Shown here: positions 11,581-20,273 of the stretch, piece after piece
How the letters are laid out: every line of letters begins with the position of its first letter
Position numbering within the stretch: position 1 is the stretch's first letter
NCBI GenBank assembly: GCA_002286855.1
Contig: NRSV01000038.1
Coordinates: 51,206 to 115,205, forward strand
Direction: 5' to 3'
DNA length: 64,000 bases
DNA from: Bipolaris cookei
Taxonomy: Eukaryota; Ascomycota; Dothideomycetes; Pleosporales; Pleosporaceae
Translations under genes and position numbers: made by a program
The notes under the pieces: generated by a model
What the model saw: the letters and a program-made list of their open reading frames with translations, nothing else
What the model was told of the DNA's origin: nothing
The model's database searches: none

Positions 11581-13686
11581 TCATCCAAATAGCTTCTCTT
11601 TTAGTGTTTGGCCTTGTCCTATGGGCCCAACTTGAACATGCCCCTGGAGTCGTTGTTGCAATGTCTCCGCGCGAGCCCTCATGCGCTGCTCCGATCTTTG
11701 CTTCACGCTGGCTTTATCATACCGACCACGGATACCGTGTTTAAGACGTGTAATCATATCGGCTGCCTTGCCTTTTGTGAGGTCGCTTGGCTTTAAGTGG
11801 TCTTCTTTAGGCCGAGACTTATTGATAAAATCGATTTGTGCCTGGGAAGCGCGGCTTCTTCGCCATGCCTGGTTCTTATTGATCCAGATGTATTGGAATG
11901 CGTCCGCCGCGTATGTATCAGCTGCATGGACGACATGAGAGAAAGACTCGCCTTCGGCGATGACGCGCGGCGTACCATATGGGCTTTTCGTCTGCTTGGT
12001 GATAGGAATCTTCCAATAGTACTTTGCTCTGAAGAAACCATCTGCGGTGTCCGAGGGCTCGATGATGAGATAATTCCCAGTGTTCCCAGAGAGAACGTAC
12101 CTACCCTCGCCTACACCCACCCATGCATTTGGGCTAATGTTGCGTATGTATTGATCGCCCGAAGTGTCTGCTATGAGGTCATGTACAGAGTCGTAGTCGG
12201 TAAAGGAGATGCTGCCAGGCAGCTTTTTGGCTACAGTCGGTTGTTTCGCCATGGAAGCCTCTTCTTCTCTTTGCTTTTCTAACTCTTTTCTTTCCTTGGT
12301 CTTTGCCAAAGTCTGTATGTCTGCCTTGTCTACGATTTCTGCAGGATCCAGACCAAACAAAGTAGGGGTCGAAACGACTCCAGTACTCAAAGCGGCGACC
12401 ATGTCAATGATATGGCAATTGTCTTTACCATCGAATAGACGCATGCCGCGTCCAATCATCTGAACCAGGAGATTACGAGACTTGGTTGGCCGGGCCAAAA
12501 GCACACAGTCGATGTTGGGAATGTCCGTGCCTTCGGTGAATACGCCACAGTTGAGCAACACAGGGAACTCTTTGTTTCGGAAAGCATCAATCCTTGCGCT
12601 GCGGACCTTAGCTGGTGTTTCTCCAGTGACGAATTGTGCATCAATTCCAGCTTGGCGGAACGCGTTTGTGAGATTGGTGACGTGGCTGAGGTCAACGCAG
12701 AAGATGAGTGTCGAGTGCCTGTCCTTTGCCTTTGCCATCCAGGTTTTGAGTACAAGATTATTCGTTTCGTCCGTGTTTATGGCTCTGGAAAGAGCGCCGG
12801 CCTGAAAATCACCATTGGATCCTGTGCTCACTTTGGTCAGATCGGCCTTGATCTCGACGGTTGTGAAGATTACATCAGAGAGCCAATTCTCCTCAATCAT
12901 GTCTACGTAGTCACTGTTTTGAGTTAGTTCACTCACTCGCCACTCGTCTCATGTCGAGACTTACCGGTGGTAGACAATGTGGTCAATAACAACGCCCAGC
13001 CTCCTGCCGTCGAAGCGGGATAAGGTGGCCGACACGCCAACGAGAGCAGGAGCAGTGGTGTTGCTCCAGTCGGTGGCGTGGCGCAGGCCAAAGTGCTCAA
13101 GGACCTGGAGATAGGTCGAGCTGACAATGTGGTGGGCCTCATCGACCAGGACAAGTTTATAGCGAGCGGGATCGAACTTGTGAAGGCGGTCGCCTGATGT
13201 GATGCTTTGTATAGAGGCAACTGTGATGTCGGCGGCACCCGAGGCTTGATGATTGCCCATTTCAATGTCTACATGCTTGCTGGGGTATGCGCGGGCGCAA
13301 TGGCGCGCGGCTTGCTCAACGAGCTCACGGCGATGGGCGAGGATGAGTGTCTGGGTCGCATTGCCACGGGCAGGAACGCGATCGATGAGGTGAGTGAAGA
13401 TGACGGTTTTGCCAGAGCCTGTCGCCAATGACACGCCTAAGCGCTTGTGGCCGCGCTCGAGGTACAACAGGACGGCTTGGATGCATTCTTCTTGATATTC
13501 GCGTAGGACAACGGCGGGTGGAGGTGGAGGTGAAGGTGGTGATGGTGGTGAGGATGACAGTAATGAGGGCACATCTGGTACGGCGGCCTTTTTCCTGGCC
13601 CCGGCCAGCCGTGAAGCATTTCTTCCTGCTACCCAGACAGGCCGGCAGCTTGGCCGAGTGCACAGTCTCAGCGCATGGCGGAACAT
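11581..13686 (-). CDS. IRC3: mitochondrial DEAD/DEAH helicase, IRC3-like, two exons
   Basis: Superfamily 2 helicase; yeast Irc3 is a branched-DNA helicase needed for mitochondrial genome stability. Exons 13686-12965 and 12913-11581 join in phase (GT-AG) to 684 residues. The N-terminus is Arg/Ala-rich with no acidic residues for the first ~35 positions (MFRHALRLCTRPSCRPVW), as in a mitochondrial presequence, followed by a Pro/Ser linker. Motifs: Q-like LREYQ at about 61; Walker A ATGSGKT 88-94; DEAH 182-185; motif III SATL about 217; in exon 2, TLIFCVDLSHV, EGTDIPNIDCVLLARPTKS and QMIGRGMR (motif VI). The segment after motif VI (to the C-terminus) is a family-type extension of ~300 residues ending in a basic stretch. 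It is divergently arranged with the next gene, sharing a ~410 bp promoter. Confidence 0.85.
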
Positions 13687-14096
13687 GAAGACGCGTCGAG
13701 GAGGAGCGAGACTGTCGCCAAATCACGATGCATGACGCAGTACAGGCAAAGTCGGCCGTGGCAGTGCCCCACTTAAATGTCTCCCCCAACCACCCCCAGC
13801 AGGAATATTTCTATAATTACAGACGAATGGTAAAAGTAATGGTAGCGGAATAGCCGAGAGCAAGCCACATCCGAGCATGGGATTGTCCTGAACTGTTCTA
13901 GTGCCTGAGACGCATCTGCCAGCAGCCTTGGGGTAAAGTATTCATCACGTGACATGTGAGCAGGCCTCTCTTCTTTTGCTACCCACTCCACTACCACTAC
14001 TTTCACCACCTAGCTGCATGTACACACTGCCACTCGCTGCTCTCATTCTTGTCAAGACAGGTGTACTGGGCGACGGCTGCCCTGGTCTCGCCCGCC
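13687..14096. other. shared divergent promoter
   Basis: 410 bp between the start of the IRC3-like gene (-) and the start of the SANT/zinc-cluster gene (+). No coding potential that fits either gene; no specific site recognised. Confidence 0.5.
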
Positions 14097-16273
14097 ATGC
14101 AAGCTGAGTCCGACTGGACTGACGAACCTTCCCGGTCGTCCAAGCGCCGTCGAACAGATGCAGAGAGATTGGCACGTCCCCGGAAATATCACCTCGAAGG
14201 AAAATATCGTGACCGATACCGCCATCTCTTCAATGGAATTGTTCAGGAAGCCGCCACTCGCTTCGACAGTAGTCACATACCCTATGCTTTTTACTCCTGG
14301 CAAATTGGTTCTTCATTATGGTCCACAGTCGAGCAAGCTACCTTTTACTCGGCTCTACAGCGGCTGGGAAGAGACAATATCCCAGGCATAGCAAGTGCAG
14401 TCGGTAAAAGCATACCAGAGGTACGCGAATTACTCTTATTACTCCACGGTGCCGCAATCAAGCAGGGCGATGCTGGTCTGACTTTTCGCGATATCCCGGC
14501 CGCCGTTGAGATTAGCGACGAGTGCGACGCCCAAGTAGAACTTGCAGCCGATGCACTGGCATGGTACCAGGAAAAGTGGGAGGCTCGCCAAGAGCAAAAA
14601 CAGCATGGCGACTACTGGTTGATCACTTCGGCCGTGGCTGATGCGATTGAGAATGCTATTGACGGCGAGGCAGACGAGCCAGCACCTCCGCGAAGAGGTG
14701 GGAGGGTCATTGTAGGGTACGTGTGTGTGTTTGTGTCTAAGAAGACAGTACTAACCTGTGCAGAGCATGCCTGTCATGCAAAAAGTTTAAGCAAAAGTGC
14801 GACCGAGAGCTTCCGTGCAGTAACTGCAGGCGACGGAAAATGGCCCAATGCGTGTATCCTGAATCATCTACCAAGGCTGATCAACCTGCCAACTCTGAAG
14901 AGCCTAAACAAGACGGGGAACCCGATAAACCAGATCATGTACCAACTACGCCCGCTATTCTCGAATCACTACCAGAAGGGTCCCTGTTGCACCCACAAAA
15001 CATGCTCAAGCTGTCAAGGAATGTCTTCATGAATCGCTCTCCAACAATACCTTCTCCTTGGCCGCACTGGTCGCAATGTACATCCGACATCGGCCAAGAG
15101 CCGTCCATCTATCGTACTGCATTTGGTGACTTTCACAACCTCATCGTATCAGTGACCACACGACTTGTACGACTAGCTATAATACAATCAATGTCCCGTT
15201 TACGGTCGCGGAGTAAGAGAGCCACACATGGCGCTCTTCCCACAATAAGGAGAAGGGACGTCCGTACCGCTATCGACCTTGCGGGTATGCCTAGAAACAG
15301 CCAAGAGAGATGGAGAGGCGTTGCTCGGCGGTGCGCACTCAGAGTCTACGATCAGCAGCTATCTCGACACGGTCGCAAAAAAATCAAAAGAGAGGTGCCT
15401 TGGGATGAGTTTGAACGCATCATGCATCCAGAGGGGCCCATTGCAAGTACTCTGACGACGGACGTGGAATCTTCAGATGACCAGGCTCAAGCCCGGTTAC
15501 GAGCAGCGCGAAAGGGAACGCCTCTTCCTATGGAACGACTCGCGCTATCTGACTCGGATGAGTCGTCGCTGAACGAAATTATGCAACCATCACAGCCCAC
15601 ACAGCCGTCCCGAGATACAACTGGCCGCTATACGACAGGAGATGGTCAAACACCAAAACCCCCAACACTGACCTTGAAGCAGCATGATCGGAAAAATGCT
15701 CAAATAGACGAGATGGAGATGTGGATCATGCTCGGTCATGACCCAGACAAGTTCAAGTACCTAGACCAGCTCGATCACGTCAGCGATGAAGATAATGAGG
15801 AAGATGAGAGAGTCATCACGCAGCCCGAAGATTGGAGATCATTTACAAAGTATCGCGCGGAATGGGAAGAACTTGAAACACTACCAAACCCTGAAGCCTT
15901 TGAGACAAACCAGATACCTCTCGCAGTACCGCCCGTTCTATACGACGATACCGCAGAACGCGAAGACTCTAGCTCCGATTACACAGATGGACCGGGAAAA
16001 AAGAAGCAGCGCCCAAGGAAGCCGGAACCAATTGAACTAGAAGCAGAGAGCGCGCATGCTTATGCAACCCGGAAGGCGCGAGAGTTGGCACAGGAGATGG
16101 AGCTACCCATGAGCGAAAGCAGTCGTCAAGGTTATGGCATGAGTGATGCTTCCAGCGACAGTGGTGACGACGGAAGGGATCAAGTGAAGCAATCCATCGA
16201 TACCGGTGACTGTAGGGCGGTGCACTCGGACGACGAGATGAGCGAAATGGACTGGGACACATTTATCGATTGA
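14097..16273 (+). CDS. SANT-domain plus Zn2Cys6 protein, RRN5-like, two exons
   Basis: Exons 14097-14716 and 14764-16273 (47-bp intron, GTACGT...CAG) give 709 residues. The start is the ATG at 14097, which opens with an acidic/basic nuclear-type N-terminus; upstream in-frame sequence has no good ATG. A SANT/Myb-like helix bundle lies at about 74-116 (LWSTVEQATFYSALQRLGR), followed by IPAAVEISDECDAQVELAADAL, a pattern I associate with Pezizomycotina homologues of Rrn5, a subunit of the RNA polymerase I upstream activation factor. Unusually, a fungal zinc cluster follows at about 209-237, C-x2-C-x6-C-x5-C-x2-C-x7-C, and the intron lies just in front of it. The C-terminal half is acidic and Ser-rich with several Glu/Asp runs. 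The RRN5 assignment is tentative; a Zn2Cys6 regulator of unknown target is the alternative. Confidence 0.75.
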
Positions 16274-16976
16274 GATTTCGTTCAGTCACTGTACTGTCAA
16301 GGCAGCTCCAGAGAATGCTTGGGGAGGGGCGAGGGGGGGTTCAAATTACTGCCTCAGGAATACATCGCCTACCATTCTTGGTATCAGAGAGGTTCGGTAC
16401 CGAAGATGCTTCTTGCACATCACCTAGCAGCTGGCTGGTTTACGTAAAAGAACAGCTGCAATTTGACAGCCTAGTCCCCCAGTGTCTGTGAATATAAAGA
16501 TTTTTTGTTTCCACTTAGTGTTGTTGGGTCAATGCGTAGTTGCGACTGATTTCAGAGCTGTTGGATCCACAGCATTTATTAAAAACTGACTGCCCACAAT
16601 CATGACGAATATTCTTGAAGTTGATTTAAACACCAAGTTCGCTCTCCATCATAGTTCTTCTAGTAGTATTCATATCCAATATCACAGCTCTGAAATGAGG
16701 TAGCCATAGCCGGCTAAACGCAAATTTTGTAATTCCATTTTATCCTTGTAATGGTTCCGGTTCAGGGTCCGAAACCCCAATTCCACGGAGAGAAAAAAAT
16801 CTCAAGTAACAAAAACCACACCCTCTCTTCATTCCCTTCCAAACTCTCTACCAGGGTCCTCCTAATATAATCCCTCCCTCTCCCTCTTTCCCCCTCCCAT
16901 ATACCCCCCCTACCCCCATCCCTCTCCCTCTCGCCACCTCCTCCCACCACCAAACTCCCCTCCAAACGCACCAATA
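16274..16976. other. intergenic, no gene seen
   Basis: About 700 bp. The last ~120 bp before the next ATG is a strong C/T tract (16860-16970), a common feature of fungal promoters just upstream of the start. No other structure recognised. Confidence 0.5.
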
Positions 16977-17306
16977 ATGAAATCCACCCCCTTCCTCCTC
17001 CTCATTTCCCTCCTCACCACCCTCGCCCTAGCCGGCGAACCCATGCCCCCGCGCCCCGGTGGCAAATACGGCAACTCCGCCCCCCTGGAACCCGTCGACA
17101 TGCCGCTCAAGAAGCCCAAGGACCCCGCGCTGTGGTGGCAGGGAATTACTGACGATGATGTGTTTCATCCGGAATTTGCAGGCACGGATGCGAACGTGGA
17201 TGCTGGGAAGAAGGAGAAGGGGGCAGGTATGCGGAAGAGGAAGCAGTGCAAGGCTAGTTTTGTTAGGGAGGGGATGAACGGGGAGATTGCTGATGTTTTT
17301 GGGTAG
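16977..17306 (+). CDS. small secreted protein, 109 aa
   Basis: Intronless frame starting right after a long C/T-rich promoter tract. Residues 1-19 (MKSTPFLLLISLLTTLALA) form a clear signal peptide with a likely cleavage after ALA. The mature part is about 90 residues, rich in Pro, Gly, Lys and Asp, with a central ALWWQGITDDDVFHPEF segment and one Cys, so it is not a cysteine-knot effector. Codon usage (C-ending codons) in the first half is like the neighbouring genes. No family recognised; a secreted or cell-wall role is inferred from the signal peptide only. Confidence 0.65.
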   Translation: MKSTPFLLLISLLTTLALAGEPMPPRPGGKYGNSAPLEPVDMPLKKPKDPALWWQGITDDDVFHPEFAGTDANVDAGKKEKGAGMRKRKQCKASFVREGMNGEIADVFG

Positions 17307-17706
17307 ATTGTATGATGTAAGGTGTTCCAATTTGGAGGGTTTATGAATGAGGGGTTATGCGGGGATAGACTGAGTGCGTTTTTGTGGGATGATGGAGAAT
17401 GGGGGTGGATGGGATGGGATTACCGACATGATTGGAATTTTAAAAATGTAGAAAGACATAATGGATAGGGGGCGTTGTTTGCGAGTTGGGATTGTTTGGA
17501 CATGGGAATCATTAATAAAGCAAATTAAATCATTTCCCTTACTAGAAAAAAAACGTCTTGGTCGTAGTACAATTGCAGCCAATATCTGTGAGGAAATCAG
17601 TTGCGCACTTCACCACGGCCGAATACAGACCCTTTCCTCATGCATACTCGTTTTCCTCATGCATACGCGTCCCACTACATCAGACTAACCCCGATGCAGC
17701 AGGCTA
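17307..17706. other. intergenic up to transposon insertion, with target TA
   Basis: 400 bp between the small secreted protein and the Fot1-like transposon. It contains an 18-bp direct repeat (listed separately). The last two bases, TA at 17705-17706, are the left copy of the duplicated target. Confidence 0.6.
17634..17670 (+). repeat. 18-bp direct repeat, two copies
   Basis: TTCCTCATGCATACTCGT (17634-17651) is followed after one base by the same sequence with one mismatch (17653-17670). It lies 37 bp left of the transposon end and is not part of its terminal repeat. Confidence 0.75.
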
Positions 17707-17759
17707 AGTGTCCCACTTAGTCCTGTAAAGCTCAACGCAAATCCCTAGCTCAACACAAA
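17707..17759 (+). repeat. left terminal inverted repeat of Fot1-like element
   Basis: 53 bp, matching the reverse complement of 19498-19550 with one mismatch (A at position 22 versus C). Contains a repeated AGCTCAAC motif near its inner end, which could be a transposase contact site. Confidence 0.92.
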
Positions 17760-18006
17760 ATTTATACGACAATAAGATTAAGACAGAATTTAATCAGCAA
17801 TCTCGTGAGATTCAATATCTACAACTTAAAACTCTCATAGGTATAGTTACAGAACGTCGTCTGGGAGGGCTAAGGGGCCCCGCGCGCGACGGTTGAGATA
17901 GTTCGATCTGTAGTGTTCTTCCTGACTGATTGTTGAGCTGCCTTCAACGCCTTCAACGCCTTGATTTTCGCCCTTTGACCTACTTTTGATCGCGCTTCTC
18001 ACGCAG

Positions 18007-19451
18007 TTAAGATACTTCCCTTCTGTACTTGCCTTTTTGATGGAGTTTGACGAGCTGCGCGTGCGCAGTTGCCGTCATCATTGACAGTTCTTCCTCTGCT
18101 AGGGCCTGCGCGTGCCCACTAATAACAGAAGCCTTTGTAAGCTTCAAAACACGCTTAATCATAACTGTCCCATCCTTACACTGTTCTCTCGTCTTAATGG
18201 TAAGCTCTACAAACGTCCTAGGCGTTGTTGGCGTAGGTGTTGAGACAATTGAACTTTGTGGAGGTGTTTCATCTCGAGGAGGGTGACAGACCTAGTACAA
18301 AACTCTCTCTGGATCCCAGGGCCAGATTCCTGCCAGCTCCCAGGCTGTACGGATCGTCAATCGTTTGAAGACTTGTTGCCGTACGCGATGTAGCCCATTA
18401 AGGAATTCAACTTTGTTGTAGTCAATACAGCCTTCCCGCGTTGCTATTTCGACAGCGTTTCGATGGAGCTTTTTGTACGATTGAAATACGACGACGTTTA
18501 GAGGCTGTAGGTTGGGAGAAGTATAAGGCGGTAGCGTAAAACAAACAATGCTCTGCGCGTCACAGTAATTGAGGAATTCCTTTGTGCAGTGTGAGTCAAA
18601 TCCATCAAATATTAGCAACATCCACAGGCTTGTTTGGCGACACTTCCTCCAGCTCTCGAAGTGCTCCAGCTAACCCAACGAGGGCTCGTCGTTTCTATAC
18701 CCAGTTTCACTGATTTTTATGGTGTAGGAAGCAGGTAGCGGGGTGTTTTTGTACTACTTTTCTAGGTGTGCGCTTCCCTTGGGAATTAGGAAAGGCGGCA
18801 GGACTACTCTATCGCCAGAAATCGTCTCAATTACTGTAGAGAAGTCTCTGTTCGTATCGCTACCTGATTTTGCGGCGTCAATACTTGTTGTGATAACCCA
18901 CTGGCTGCCGCTAACGCCTAAACGGAAGCCTGCTTCGTCCATATTGTTTGTGTCGTCTTGCTGGATTGCGTTGTCATCAATAACGCGTTTGAGACGCTTA
19001 AAATGAGCTTCGTAGTTAATTACTATATTATCAGCCACTCGATTAAGCTCCTGCTACCTCTGCTTCTTCCTTCGATAGTCAGGGTTGTCCCTCAGCCATC
19101 GCGAAATCCAGTTGCGGTCTAGGCGTGGGGCCCTCCTTGACGGATTTTCCAATCTAAAATACGCTGCGTAGCGCCAATAACTTGAGGAACGAGGGCAGGC
19201 ATCTCCAAATGATCATAGCGTTGTATATAAGCCTTGAGAGCTTCATCCTGCGCTGGATTGAGCCTTCGATTTGACCCGGGGCGGTCCATCTTGCTCTGTC
19301 GCCCGCGGAAACGCGCGTACAGTTGATTGTATGGGACAATGTATTAACGCGCTGTCTCAGCCACCGACGCGATCTCTCCACTGCCGAGGGAGTCAAGAGC
19401 ATCTTTAATGCGATCTTCAATACCAAACTTGTTGCCGTATCGAGAAGCCAT
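18007..19451 (-). pseudogene. Fot1/pogo transposase, broken
   Basis: Starts at the ATG at 19451 (MASRYGNKFGIEDRIKDALD). The helix-turn-helix part (YNQLYARFRGRQS, LNPAQDEALKAYI) is readable, then the frame shifts near 19120; the DDE part continues in another frame: first Asp in MDEAGFRLG, second in FDGFDSH, third position in SPNLQPLNVVVF where Asn (AAC) replaces the expected Asp. In-frame stops include TAA after VAETAR, and TAG codons after HLEK and before LEHFE, where the family has Trp; another TAG follows RVLY. Reading goes on to a TAA at 18007-18009, and a further tail (AKIKALKALKAAQQSV) is visible in yet another frame downstream to about 17850. The product cannot be made in active form. 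The TGG-to-TAG and GAC-to-AAC changes are all G-to-A, as expected of RIP. Confidence 0.88.
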
Positions 19452-19497
19452 TATGTTGAAGCGATTCAGCGTGTTTAGAAGATGAGTAGGCGATAAA

Positions 19498-19550
19498 TTT
19501 GTGTTGAGCTAGGGATTTGCGTTGAGCTGTACAGGACTAAGTGGGACACT
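19498..19550 (-). repeat. right terminal inverted repeat of Fot1-like element
   Basis: Reverse complement of the left terminal repeat, 52 of 53 bases equal; ends at ...AAGTGGGACACT followed by the TA duplication. Confidence 0.92.
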
Positions 19551-19552
19551 TA

Positions 19553-20273
19553 GCACCTGACAAATACTATACAAACACACATCCCAAAGTATCACGATGC
19601 ACATAATAATTCAAATAATACCGGTGAAAAGGAGAAGAGGATAGGATTAACCAACAACCCCAAGTGCATCAGCGCCTTGGCCGAATGCATGAGCACGAAT
19701 CAACGTGGGAAAACCTTGTCTAAAGTCTACCACCCAATAAAACTCTTTTAATCTCCGTGTCCCCTCCCTTACCAAGATAACCGATTAAACTCCACAAAAT
19801 CATTACAAGTCTTGCTTGAAGACCAAACGCAATAGATCCAGCTACATGGAAGACCCTTGCGGACCCTGGTCCAGCAAAAAGGACAACATCTGATGCTAAG
19901 ATTAAGAAACCAACCCATCAAGACGTGCGTGCGTAGTATAGCATGCAAATGACGCAATCAAGCGAAAGAAAAGAAAAGAAGATACACGAAGAGAACAAGG
20001 GGATAAGAAAAAGAAATCAAAGGAGAGACAGAGAGGCCTAGCGGACTGGTATAGCGCGGGAAACAGATATACGACAATTTCCCCCCCCAGAATAATAGTT
20101 TTTTTTAAAAAAAAAACAGGCATCAAGGTAAACAGTGACATGAAAGCGTAATAGCCGCGATGAAGAAAGAAGAGACAGCCCAAACTTCAAGAGTATAATA
20201 ACAAAGACCAATTCGAAACGCCGACTTCATGATGTACACGATGTTCGTATAAGACATCTTTTCTTGGTGATAA
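19553..20273. other. intergenic, no gene seen
   Basis: About 720 bp between the transposon and the stop of the PH-domain gene, presumably its 3' flank. A run of C (about 20080-20087) is followed by a T/A homopolymer inverted repeat at about 20098-20117. Nothing else recognised. Confidence 0.5.

Larger units (their letters stand above)
17707..19550 (-). mobile_element. Fot1/pogo-type DNA transposon, full length, inactive
   Basis: 1844 bp element bounded by TA duplications (17705-17706 and 19551-19552) and by 53-bp terminal inverted repeats that begin AGTGTCCCACTTAGTCCTGT. Length, TA target and one long transposase gene are those of Fot1/pogo elements of the Tc1/mariner superfamily in fungi. 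The transposase, on the minus strand, is broken (see the pseudogene entry). The two ends still match at 52 of 53 bases, so the insertion is not ancient even though the gene is heavily damaged. The borders are exact enough to state the element boundaries with confidence. Confidence 0.92.

Noticed and set aside
13956..14096. 47 extra N-terminal residues for the SANT/zinc-cluster protein
   Set aside because: The extension lacks a proper ATG, is His/Leu/Cys-rich and unlike the nuclear protein that begins at 14097.
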